From positions 372,001-436,000 of the forward strand of contig NZ_CP083376.1 in NCBI RefSeq assembly GCF_020042665.1: a DNA stretch of 64,000 nucleotides, given 5' to 3'. The notes under the pieces are model-generated. The model made no database searches and was not told the DNA's origin. It saw only the letters and a list, made by a program, of their open reading frames with translations. The DNA comes from Pseudoxanthomonas sp. X-1. GTDB taxonomy: Bacteria > Pseudomonadota > Gammaproteobacteria > Xanthomonadales > Xanthomonadaceae. The translations under genes were made by a program, and so were the position numbers. Below are positions 18,123 through 25,970 of this stretch, piece after piece (the first letter of the stretch is position 1; each line of letters begins with the position of its first letter).

Positions 18123-21010
18123 ACGAGGCCGAACGTCGCCGGCGTGCGTTGGCGGCGTTCCGCGAGGTCGTCGACCTGCCCGTCGACCAGCGCGCGGCCT
18201 GGCTGGAACAGCACTGCGCGCATGATGCGCAGCTCATCGCGCAGGTGCTGGCCCTCCTTGCCGCCGACGACCGCGAAGGCGAGCCCTTCGACGGAGATGC
18301 CCGCATCTGGGGCCAGGCGTTGCACGTGAGCGAGGAGCACGAAGCGCACGATGCGATGCTGGGCCGGCAGCTCGGCGCCTGGCGCGTGCTGGACGTGCTG
18401 GGGCGCGGCGGCATGGGCGCGGTGTACCGGGTCGAACGCGACGATGGCGCCTACACGCAGCAGGCCGCGCTCAAGCTGATCCGTGCCAGCACCGATTCGC
18501 AGCCCGCGCGCGAACGCTTCCTGCGCGAACGCCAGATCCTGGCCGCGCTGCGCCATCACCACATCGCCACGCTGCTCGATGGCGGCATCTCCCCGCAGGG
18601 CGAGCCGTACTTCGTGATGGAGCTGATCGACGGCCAGCCCATCGACCGCTGGTGCGACGCGCACAACCTGGGGCTGCGCGAACGCGTGACGCTGTTCCTG
18701 CAGGTGCTCGACGCGGTGCGCTACGCGCATCGCAATCTGGTCGTGCATCGCGACCTCAAGCCCTCCAACCTGATGGTCGATGCGGAAGGACGCGTCAAGC
18801 TGCTGGATTTCGGCATCGCCAAGCAGCTGGAGGGCGGCGCCGTGACGGCCACGCACGACCGGGCCCTGACCTTCGAGTACGCCTCGCCCGAGCAGCTGCA
18901 CGATGCGCCCATCACCACCGCCACCGATGTGTGGCAGCTGGGCGTGGTGCTGCATCGGCTGCTGTCCGGGTCGCATCCCTTCGGGCTGACCCGGGACACG
19001 CCGCTGGCCAGCCAGCTCCAGCACCTCGAGCGCGATCCCGAGCCGCTCACCCGCGCCGCCGCCAAGCTGCCGCCCGAGCAAGCGCTGCAGCGCGGCGGGC
19101 ACACCCCTGCCTCACTGTCGCGCGCGCTGCGCGGCAGCCTGTCGGCGATCGTCCAGACCTGCCTGCGGCGCGATCCGGAGGCGCGCTACGCCACGGCCGA
19201 CGCCTTGGCCAACGACCTGCAGGCCTGGCTGGACAGTCGACCGATCGCCGCCGTGCCGCTCAGACGCATGCAGCGCCTGCGGCTGTGGGGGCGCCGCAAC
19301 CGTACGCTGGCCGCCGCGGTCGCGGCCGTCTCGCTCGCCCTGGTCGCGGGCACCGGGGTCGCGCTCTGGCAGGCGCACGAGGCCCGCGCCCAGGCGCGCA
19401 TCGCCACGCGCGAAAGCGCTAGCGCGCGTGCAACGCTGGCCTTCCTGAGCGATACCCTCGCCGCCGCCGCGCCGGAGCAGGCCATGCGCCGTGATGTCAG
19501 CGTGCGCGAGCTGCTCGATCAGGCACGCAGGAAGCTCGATGAGAAAGCGCTGGAGCCACAGGTGCGCCAATCGGTGCAGCGCATGCTGGGCCGGCTCTAC
19601 CAGTCGCTGGGGGACAACGTGTCCGCGGTCGCGTTACTGGAAGCCGGCACGCGCGGGGTCATACCGCGGCAACGCGAGGACGCGCTCACGCTGGCCGATG
19701 ACCTGGTGGTGTACTCGGACGCGCTGAACAATCTCGAACGTCTGCCCGAGACCCTGAGCGTGGCCGAGCAGGCCGTCGCTTTGCGCGAGCGCTTCGCGCC
19801 GAACGATCCGGAGCAGCAACTGCGCGCGCTGGCTCATCTGACCCTGGGCCATTTGCAGAAGTACGGTGTGTTCTGGTGCCGCAAGCGCGCCGAATCTGCT
19901 CTGGCCCTGGCCAAGCGCATGCCCGCGCCCCCGGTGGATGTGGTGCTGGACGTGTACTCGGACCTCAGCGACATTGCCAGCCTGGAAGGCAACGGGACTG
20001 GTCTATTGAGTGCCAGTCGCGCGGGTCTGGCCTACGCCGATGCGAACAGGATCCCGCCTGCTTCGCCACTGCGGCAGACATTGACGAAGAACCTGATCAA
20101 TGGCCTGCTCGCGCAGGGGCAGGTGATCGAGGCCGAACGGGTGACGCGCCAGGCCATCGACGTGGGCGAGCGGACCGGCGGTTTCGGCAGCGCCGCGGCC
20201 ACGGTGCTTTACCAGGCGTTGGCTGACGCGCTCAACAAGCAGGGACGTTACGCGGAATCGTTACAGGCGCTGGAGCACAGCCTGCGCCTATCAAGCCAGG
20301 CAGGAGAGGGGCCGCGCAACCTGGGGATCGTGCTGGCCAATCTCGCCACCACCTCGCTGCAGCGCGGCGATGTCGCGGCGGCACTGCGGTTCGCCTCTGA
20401 GGGGATGGCGCGGATCGACCAGGCACAGGTGCCGGCCGATGATGCGTTTCGCCGTATGATCGAGCGCGTTCAGGCGCGCGCTCTGGTAGCCGACGGTCAG
20501 CTGCCGGAGGCGGGACAGCGTCTGAATGCGCTGCGCGCGCGTGCGCTGCGGCTCGACGGCCCCACCTCGGAGGAGTACGCCAACGTGCTGGGCGCCACGC
20601 TCGAATTACAGCAAGCCAAGGGCGATGTGGCGCGCGGCGTGCTCATGCTGGCGCAGTTGCGCGCGGTCCTGGTCCAGCGCGGTGTGCCGTCAGACCACCC
20701 CGACTTCGCCCGGCTCCTGGCGACCGAAGCCACCTTCGATCGTCTGCGTGGTGACACGCTGGCCGCTGAGCGCCACCAGCGCGCTGCGCTCGCGCAGCTG
20801 GATCGAGGCGCCAACGCCTGCGAGGCGGCCATCGCCAAGGCGCGGCTGGCCGACGATCTGGCTTCCCGCGATCCCGTACAGGCGAGCAGGCTGCTGGTAG
20901 AGGCGTTGCCGATTCTGCAACAGGCCTTGGTGCCGGCTGAGCGCAATCGCCACTCGGCTGAAACACTCGCGCTGCGACTTGCCAAGCCGCAACACGTCGC
21001 GCGTGCTTGA
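18119..21010 (+). CDS. membrane-anchored Ser/Thr protein kinase with C-terminal TPR-like region (PknS-like)
   Basis: 963 residues. It starts at a GTG overlapping the sigma stop codon (GTGA), so the two are translationally coupled. The kinase domain is intact: Gly loop GRGGMG at 95-100, Lys119, HRDLKPSN with catalytic Asp212 and DFG at 230-232, plus FEYASPEQL in the activation segment. A transmembrane helix lies at about 397-419, placing the kinase in the cytoplasm and the 540-residue C-terminal region outside. That region is helical with TPR-like spacing. It probably senses an envelope signal and phosphorylates the neighbouring sigma factor. Close relatives are the PknS/PknT-type kinases of ECF43 pairs; identity of the signal is unknown. 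Confidence 0.9.
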   Translation: MNEAERRRRALAAFREVVDLPVDQRAAWLEQHCAHDAQLIAQVLALLAADDREGEPFDGDARIWGQALHVSEEHEAHDAMLGRQLGAWRVLDVLGRGGMGAVYRVERDDGAYTQQAALKLIRASTDSQPARERFLRERQILAALRHHHIATLLDGGISPQGEPYFVMELIDGQPIDRWCDAHNLGLRERVTLFLQVLDAVRYAHRNLVVHRDLKPSNLMVDAEGRVKLLDFGIAKQLEGGAVTATHDRALTFEYASPEQLHDAPITTATDVWQLGVVLHRLLSGSHPFGLTRDTPLASQLQHLERDPEPLTRAAAKLPPEQALQRGGHTPASLSRALRGSLSAIVQTCLRRDPEARYATADALANDLQAWLDSRPIAAVPLRRMQRLRLWGRRNRTLAAAVAAVSLALVAGTGVALWQAHEARAQARIATRESASARATLAFLSDTLAAAAPEQAMRRDVSVRELLDQARRKLDEKALEPQVRQSVQRMLGRLYQSLGDNVSAVALLEAGTRGVIPRQREDALTLADDLVVYSDALNNLERLPETLSVAEQAVALRERFAPNDPEQQLRALAHLTLGHLQKYGVFWCRKRAESALALAKRMPAPPVDVVLDVYSDLSDIASLEGNGTGLLSASRAGLAYADANRIPPASPLRQTLTKNLINGLLAQGQVIEAERVTRQAIDVGERTGGFGSAAATVLYQALADALNKQGRYAESLQALEHSLRLSSQAGEGPRNLGIVLANLATTSLQRGDVAAALRFASEGMARIDQAQVPADDAFRRMIERVQARALVADGQLPEAGQRLNALRARALRLDGPTSEEYANVLGATLELQQAKGDVARGVLMLAQLRAVLVQRGVPSDHPDFARLLATEATFDRLRGDTLAAERHQRAALAQLDRGANACEAAIAKARLADDLASRDPVQASRLLVEALPILQQALVPAERNRHSAETLALRLAKPQHVARA

Positions 21011-21216
21011 GTCCTGAATAATCGGGGTACGTCGGGAACGACGTCGCCCACGCTTTGACGCCATTGCAGAAAGCGTCTGGCCTGCCCACGACGAATATCG
21101 CGCTGGTCCGGGAGCTGCCGGCCGTGCCAAGCCGTCCTAGCGGTTGAGGCGGAAATCAATCTGATCAGTGGCTGGCCAGAGCCTTCTTGGTACTGGCGAC
21201 AGGGGGTCTGCGTAGT

Positions 21217-21243
21217 GTCGCCAAGGTTTTTCCCCTTGGCGAC
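21217..21243. terminator. perfect hairpin between kinase and small peptide genes
   Basis: A perfect 10-bp stem (21217-21226 with 21234-21243) encloses a 7-base loop of TTTTTCC. The sequence TGGCGACAGGG, which includes the right arm, also occurs at 21194, so alternative pairing is possible. It lies 28 bp beyond the 3' end of the small secreted peptide gene and 207 bp beyond the kinase gene. It has no T tract on the minus strand, so it could terminate only weakly. Confidence 0.5.
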
Positions 21244-21270
21244 AGGGTTACGCGCTCGGGCAGACTTCTA

Positions 21271-21486
21271 CTAACGGTAGTTCTGCGCAATGGCCTTATG
21301 TACGCCGTCGCTGCCCTGTATCGATGCCTCTGGTGTAGAAGCCCCGAACAACCAACTCTGGATTCTCTCGATGAAGGAGAAACCTCCCGAGTTGTAAGAC
21401 GTCTCCGCCGCGGCCGTCCCGTGAGCCGAGATGACGAGAAGCAGCAAAGCGATGGACTGTGCTTTCCTGTGCTTGATGATCTTCAT
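21271..21486 (-). CDS. small secreted peptide of unknown function
   Basis: 71 residues from an ATG at 21486 with a strong AGGAG ribosome site 11 bases upstream. The N-terminus is a Sec signal peptide: Lys-rich MKIIKHRK, hydrophobic SIALLLLVIS, cleavage after HGTAAA. The mature part is about 45 residues, begins ETSYNSGGF and ends HKAIAQNYR, with one Trp and no Cys. The local composition is noticeably less GC-rich than the surroundings. I recognise no family. Nearby tandem dyads (21515 onward) suggest its own regulation. It could be a signalling peptide, a bacteriocin-like product or an envelope protein, and the evidence does not choose. Confidence 0.6.
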   Translation of the reverse strand: MKIIKHRKAQSIALLLLVISAHGTAAAETSYNSGGFSFIERIQSWLFGASTPEASIQGSDGVHKAIAQNYR

Positions 21487-21868
21487 GGCCGTGCACGACT
21501 CCTTGTGTGGTGGGTTGTCAGGAAGTTCTGACAAACCCATTTGATTGGATGATTTGCCGCCTGGCAAGACGTGTGTCGGGCTTGGGGGCCACTTCGCCGC
21601 CGGCGCGCCAGGGTGGGCCGGCGAGGGAGCCCGGGCGTGCAGGCGCGGCATCGGGCAGCCTCGTGGCCAGTCGCCCGTCCTCGCACACCGCGCTGCGGTC
21701 GCCCGGCGGCGCAACCGTGGGACCGTCCAGGCGGTCCGGGCGCGCATCACTGGAAAGCTCAAGCGACGCCGGCGTCGACGATGCGACGGGAGGCGCCCGG
21801 TATCATGCGGCCGTTGTGCTGGTCCCCCCGCGGCGCCAGATCGCCCCCCTCTTCGTTGCGAGTCGCCC
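21487..21868. promoter_or_regulatory. intergenic region with two dyads upstream of the secreted peptide gene
   Basis: Two inverted repeats stand near the peptide start: TTGTCAG, 6 bases, CTGACAA at 21515-21534 (perfect), and TTGCC, 4 bases, GGCAA at 21554-21567. The first lies 29-48 bases upstream of the ATG at 21486 and could be an operator. Beyond about 21570 I see no gene or signal; the gshA promoter must lie there. Confidence 0.5.
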
Positions 21869-23233
21869 TTGTCCAGTCCCAGCCACGTTGCCGATACCCC
21901 GATCACCACGCTGTCTCAGCTGGTCGATTACGCCGCGTCCGGGGCGCGGCCGCGCGAGGCGTGGCGCATCGGCACCGAGCACGAGAAGTTCGGCTTCCGC
22001 ACCGATGATCTGCGCCCGCCCACCTTCGAGGGCGAGCGCGGCATCGAAGCGCTGCTGGTCGGGCTGACGCGCTTCGGCTGGCAGCCGGTGCAGGAAGACA
22101 GCCGCACCATCGCGCTGCTGCGCGACGGCGCCTCGGTCACGCTGGAGCCGGCCGGCCAGCTCGAGCTCTCGGGCGCGGCGCTGGAGACGATCCACGAAAC
22201 CAGCGACGAGCTGACCGCGCATCTGGCCGAAGTGCGCCAGGTCGCCGACGAGCTGCGCCTGGGCTTCCTGGGCATGGGCTTCCAGCCCAAGTGGACGCGC
22301 GCGGACATGCCGTGGATGCCCAAGGGCCGCTACCAGATCATGAAGTCCTACATGCCCAAGGTCGGCAAGCTCGGCCTGGACATGATGACCCGCACCTGCA
22401 CCGTCCAGGTCAACCTGGACTACGGTAGCGAGGCGGACATGGTCAAGAAGTTCCGCGTGTCGCTGGCGCTGCAGCCGATCGCCACGGCGCTGTTCGCCGA
22501 TTCGCCGTTCACCGACGGCGCGCCCAACGGCTACCAGAGCTACCGTTCGCATATCTGGACCGATACCGATGGCGACCGCACCGGCATGCTGGATTTCGTG
22601 TTCGAGGATGGCTTCGGCTTCGAGCGCTATGTCGACTATTTGCTCGACGTGCCGATGTACTTCTCCTACCGCGACGGCATCTACCACGACGCCTCCGGCC
22701 AGAGCTTCCGCGACTTCCTCAAGGGCCGCCTGCCGGTGCTGCCCGGTGCGCTGCCCACGCTGCGCGACTGGTCCGATCACATGACCACCGCCTTCCCGGA
22801 GGTGCGCATGAAGAAGTATCTGGAGATGCGCGGTGCCGATGCCGGTACGCCCGATCGTCTGGCCGCGTTGCCGGCCTTCTGGGTGGGCCTGCTGTACGAC
22901 GATGCGGCGCTGGATGCGGCCTGGGACCTGGTGCGCGACTTCACCGGCGAGGAGCGCCACGCCCTGCGCGACGGCGTACCGCGGCATGGCCTGCGCCTGC
23001 CGTTCCGTGGCGGCAGCGTGCGCGACCTGGCGCGGCGCGCGCTGGAGATCGCCCACGCCGGCCTGGCCCGGCGCGCCCGCCTGCACCAAGGTCGCGACGA
23101 GACCGGCTTCCTCGATCCGCTGCACGCCATCGTCGATTCGGGCGTGAGCGCGGCCGACGCCAAGCTGGCGTTGTACGAGGGCGCATGGGGCCGCAGCGTG
23201 GACCCGGTCTTCGGCGAATTCGCCTACCGCTGA
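21869..23233 (+). CDS. gshA: glutamate-cysteine ligase, plant/proteobacterial type
   Basis: 454 residues from a TTG at 21869, which gives [20 protein letters not shown] as N-terminus. No in-frame ATG lies before residue 130, and the upstream frame is not protein-like, so TTG is the likely start. The enzyme joins Glu and Cys, the first step of glutathione synthesis. Family motifs are [11 protein letters not shown] (about 30), [11 protein letters not shown] (about 90-102) and [16 protein letters not shown] (about 172). Length fits the family. Glutathione is the substrate for the frm system and the glutaredoxin protein elsewhere in the window. Confidence 0.92.
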   Translation: MSSPSHVADTPITTLSQLVDYAASGARPREAWRIGTEHEKFGFRTDDLRPPTFEGERGIEALLVGLTRFGWQPVQEDSRTIALLRDGASVTLEPAGQLELSGAALETIHETSDELTAHLAEVRQVADELRLGFLGMGFQPKWTRADMPWMPKGRYQIMKSYMPKVGKLGLDMMTRTCTVQVNLDYGSEADMVKKFRVSLALQPIATALFADSPFTDGAPNGYQSYRSHIWTDTDGDRTGMLDFVFEDGFGFERYVDYLLDVPMYFSYRDGIYHDASGQSFRDFLKGRLPVLPGALPTLRDWSDHMTTAFPEVRMKKYLEMRGADAGTPDRLAALPAFWVGLLYDDAALDAAWDLVRDFTGEERHALRDGVPRHGLRLPFRGGSVRDLARRALEIAHAGLARRARLHQGRDETGFLDPLHAIVDSGVSAADAKLALYEGAWGRSVDPVFGEFAYR

Positions 23234-23251
23234 GCGCTTCGCGCGCCGGGC

Positions 23252-23275
23252 CGCAAGCCTGCGCGCTGGCTTGCG
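23252..23275. terminator. convergent hairpin between gshA and the 23303 gene
   Basis: A perfect 8-bp stem (23252-23259 with 23268-23275) around an 8-base loop lies in the 69-bp gap between two gene ends. It lacks a T tract, so it may act as a weak bidirectional terminator. Confidence 0.5.
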
Positions 23276-23302
23276 AACCCCTGATGGCTGCGTGGGCGTG
23301 CT

Positions 23303-23815
23303 TCAGCGCGGGAGCCTGTCGGTCAGCGCCTTCAACAGTCGCTTGGCCTTGTCGACCTTCTGCTCGGGTGCGGGCGGGGTGTCGGCGTCACGCGCGGGCT
23401 CGACCGCCGCGGCCGGCTGCGCCCGGGCGGCACGCGCTTCCTCCTCCAGCCGGGCCCGCTCGGCCCTGCCGGCCTCCAGGTCCGCGCGGCTGGGCTGCCA
23501 GGGCACCATGACGGTCGGCCCGGTGTTGCCACCCTCCATCGTATTGTTGCGGTCGTCGTTGCCCTTGCCGCATTCGACGTTGCCGCCCATGACCCATTTG
23601 ACACGGCCAGGCTGTGCTGCCACCCGGTCCAGGTGAGCCTGGTAGGCCATCTCGATTTCCTGGGTCGACATGCCAGCGGTGTCCTTGAAGTGCGCAACGA
23701 GGCGCGTGTTGTCTATCTTCTTGCCCAGGCACCAGCCTTCGGCGTGGGCGGCGGCGGGCAGGCCGGCGGCGAGCGGCAATAGGACCAGCATCAGGTGTCG
23801 AGGTCGCATGGGCAT
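23303..23815 (-). CDS. exported protein of unknown function with helical tail
   Basis: 170 residues. The start at 23815 (or the next ATG six bases on) is preceded by GGAGAA. The N-terminus is a Sec signal peptide ending AAAHA, and the mature protein begins EGWCLGKKIDNTRL. A Cys-containing section (VECGKGNDDRNN) suggests a disulfide with the first Cys. The C-terminal third is Ala/Glu/Arg-rich helical sequence (about residues 105-165), perhaps a coiled coil. I recognise no family. It follows the 23918 lipoprotein gene by 102 bp on the same strand, so the two probably form an operon. Confidence 0.7.
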   Translation of the reverse strand: MPMRPRHLMLVLLPLAAGLPAAAHAEGWCLGKKIDNTRLVAHFKDTAGMSTQEIEMAYQAHLDRVAAQPGRVKWVMGGNVECGKGNDDRNNTMEGGNTGPTVMVPWQPSRADLEAGRAERARLEEEARAARAQPAAAVEPARDADTPPAPEQKVDKAKRLLKALTDRLPR

Positions 23816-23917
23816 TTCTCCGATGGTGTTGAAGCTCGAGTGAGCGGCGGGTCCGGCCGCTGCGGGTGAAGTCGGCGTGGCGAGGCCGCGTGCCGGGCAA
23901 GCGTGGGCACGGCCTGT

Positions 23918-25627
23918 TCAACCGCTCGAAGCGGCGGCGCATTGCGGTTCGCGCACCATCGGGATGCCGGGGCTGGCGCCGCCACAGGCCTTGCCGCCCG
24001 GGCCGGTGGCGCAGCCGGCGGCCTGGGTCTGGATCACCGCGGTATCGCCTTCGGTTTCGATGGTGTAGCTGCCGCCGTAGTCGGCCTTGATCGGGCCGAT
24101 GGTCGTCAGCCAGCGATAGCGGCCGTGGCGGTCGTCGGTGGGCGTGAACTGCATCGAGACATTCGCCCGGCTGCAGTCGCCACCGGTGCCACGGATCGCG
24201 AACGGCTTGGTCAGGTCGCAGACCCGCGCATCGCCCTGGATGGCGGGGCAGCCCGGCAGCATGGTGATCCGCCAGCCGCCCTGCAGGGTGTCGAAGTTCA
24301 GCGTGGCCTTGCCCACGCCGCGCTTGCTGCGGGCCTCGAAGACGATGCTGGCGCGCTGGTCGCGCTGGTCCGGGTTGGCATAGTCGAACTGCGCATCGGC
24401 CTTGACCTTGCCGGTGGGGTTGAGCGTGCTGCCACCGCTCAGCGTGGCGGCGACGGTGCCGCGCGCGGGTGCGCCGTCGGCCTTGGCGCGTGGCATGGCC
24501 CTGAGGGTGTAGGCGGTGTTGGGTCGCGCGCCGGTGCGCTTGGCCGGGTCGCTGGTGACCTCGAGTTTCACACAGCGCCCGGACTCCCACGGCGCGCTGC
24601 GCAACGCCATCTCAGACATCAGGTGCATGAAGAGCTGTGCGCCCTGCAGCAGATCCTGTGCCCGTGCGACCTCTTCCGGATGGAAGAGGCTGAAGCCCTG
24701 CTCACCATGGTTGGCGAAGGTTTCCTTTCCGTCGCGTCCCAGGCCCAGACTGACGTCGGCCGACTGGGTGGCGCCGTGCTCGCTGCCGCTCATGCGGATG
24801 TCCAGATGCGTGGCGCCGCCGTCCTGGGCGTCGATCAGGTGGGCATCGTCGTCCAGCCAGCGTTCCAGGATGAAGTGCGCGGTGACGGCGCCGCCGATGT
24901 CCGGCTTGCCGGTGAGCGCCATCTTCGAGTCCACGTCCATGGTCATGCTCACCCTGCCCTCGCGGTCCGGACAGGTGTCCATGCGCGTGCGCACTTTCAG
25001 CGCGCCGCTGACGCCGTGTTCGTTCACGGCGTACTCGATGGTCTGTTCGACGGCCGTGTCGGTCACGGTCACCCCCATGCCGCCCTGGTCGTTCCTGCCC
25101 AGCTCGATGGGGCCCGCCTTGACCAGTTCGGCCAGGCGCTCGTCGGAGGTCCCACTGACCAGTTCGGCGGACATGCTGCTGACCAGGCTGCCGCCGAACA
25201 CGCCCATGCCCAATCCCACGAAGCCGGAGGACATGCCTTCTCCGGTGAAGGCGACCGGCTGCAGCCCCGGTGGATGCGCGGCCAGCGCTTCGGCGCGCTG
25301 CTGGTAGGCGTGGCCCAGCGCCTGCAGGGCTTCCAGCGCCTGCGGCTGCCCGCCCAGCGCATCGACCATGCCGGTGGCCTGCATCAGCCGGTAGTGCAGC
25401 ACGTAGTCGATCGGTGCCACCCGGCGCGCGTTGGCCACCGGTCCCTCGGCCTTGAGGCGATCCAGCTGCGCCTGGTCGATCCTGGCGGCAGGCTTGGGCT
25501 GCGCTCCATCCTGCCTGCCGTCCGCCGGCGCGCGGCCGCACCCCAGCGGGAGCAGGAGCAGCGCCAGCAGGCCGAGCGCATGCAGCGCTTGCCGGAGCGG
25601 TCGGTGCGGCGGGGCAGCGAAGGACAT
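23918..25627 (-). CDS. large lipoprotein of unknown function
   Basis: 569 residues from an ATG at 25627. The signal is lipoprotein-like: MSFAAPPHRPLRQALHALGL, a run of leucines, then LGCGRAP, so the lipidated Cys is at about 35. The mature protein has beta-rich regions, several Cys residues in its C-terminal half (DTCPDREG, PGCPAIQGDARVCDL, GGDCSRAN, AGCATG) that could form disulfides, and a Gly-rich segment GFVGLGMGVFGGSL near 150. I find no known domain. The upstream region carries the 32-bp element shared with the autotransporter (25661-25692). The next gene (23303) appears to be in the same operon. Confidence 0.72.
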   Translation of the reverse strand: MSFAAPPHRPLRQALHALGLLALLLLPLGCGRAPADGRQDGAQPKPAARIDQAQLDRLKAEGPVANARRVAPIDYVLHYRLMQATGMVDALGGQPQALEALQALGHAYQQRAEALAAHPPGLQPVAFTGEGMSSGFVGLGMGVFGGSLVSSMSAELVSGTSDERLAELVKAGPIELGRNDQGGMGVTVTDTAVEQTIEYAVNEHGVSGALKVRTRMDTCPDREGRVSMTMDVDSKMALTGKPDIGGAVTAHFILERWLDDDAHLIDAQDGGATHLDIRMSGSEHGATQSADVSLGLGRDGKETFANHGEQGFSLFHPEEVARAQDLLQGAQLFMHLMSEMALRSAPWESGRCVKLEVTSDPAKRTGARPNTAYTLRAMPRAKADGAPARGTVAATLSGGSTLNPTGKVKADAQFDYANPDQRDQRASIVFEARSKRGVGKATLNFDTLQGGWRITMLPGCPAIQGDARVCDLTKPFAIRGTGGDCSRANVSMQFTPTDDRHGRYRWLTTIGPIKADYGGSYTIETEGDTAVIQTQAAGCATGPGGKACGGASPGIPMVREPQCAAASSG

Positions 25628-25660
25628 GGCGCTGTCGCAGATCGGGACGGTTCCCTGGCA

Positions 25661-25692
25661 ATGCGCAGGATCCGCCCGGGACAGGACATCGG
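25661..25692 (-). promoter_or_regulatory. second copy of the shared 32-bp upstream element
   Basis: On the minus strand the copy reads CCGATGTCCT, 12 bases, TCCTGCGCAT, as at 17427-17458, again with CCCGGG in the spacer. It ends 34 bases upstream of the lipoprotein ATG (41 for the autotransporter). Two unrelated genes sharing position, spacing and orientation argue for a common regulator or sigma factor. Confidence 0.55.
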
Positions 25693-25754
25693 GGCGTCTT
25701 CCCACCCCTGGCGTCGGACGACGGGAAGGTGCCTCGTTTCCGCCAACGGGATCC

Positions 25755-25835
25755 GTCGTTCCCGCGGGCGCGGGAATCCCTGGACGTTGGAACCGATGGC
25801 GAAAGCCCCTGGGTTCCCGCTTCCGCAGGAACGAC
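25755..25835. repeat. intergenic palindromic repeat, family A copy 3
   Basis: Starts GTCGTTCCCGCGGGCGCGGG, then AATCCCTGGACGTT, and ends with the inverted arm CTGGGTTCCCGCTTCC...GGAACGAC. It lies in the 343-bp gap between the lipoprotein start (25627) and the histidine kinase end (25971). Apart from this and the 25661 element I see nothing else there. Confidence 0.8.
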
Positions 25836-25970
25836 GATGGGCTCAGGGGCGCATCAGCGCGCTGGCGCCCGGGCGCGACGCGTCAGGCTGTATCGGCGCT
25901 GCCCGCCGCTTCGACATCCAGGCCGGCACGATGGGCGCGGCCCCGCACGCCCGCCGCGTCCCTCGTCACG

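Noticed and set aside
21187..21531. Plus-strand frame of 114 codons across the secreted peptide gene
   Set aside because: It has no ribosome site and no family features, and it is antisense to a frame with a strong ribosome site and signal peptide.
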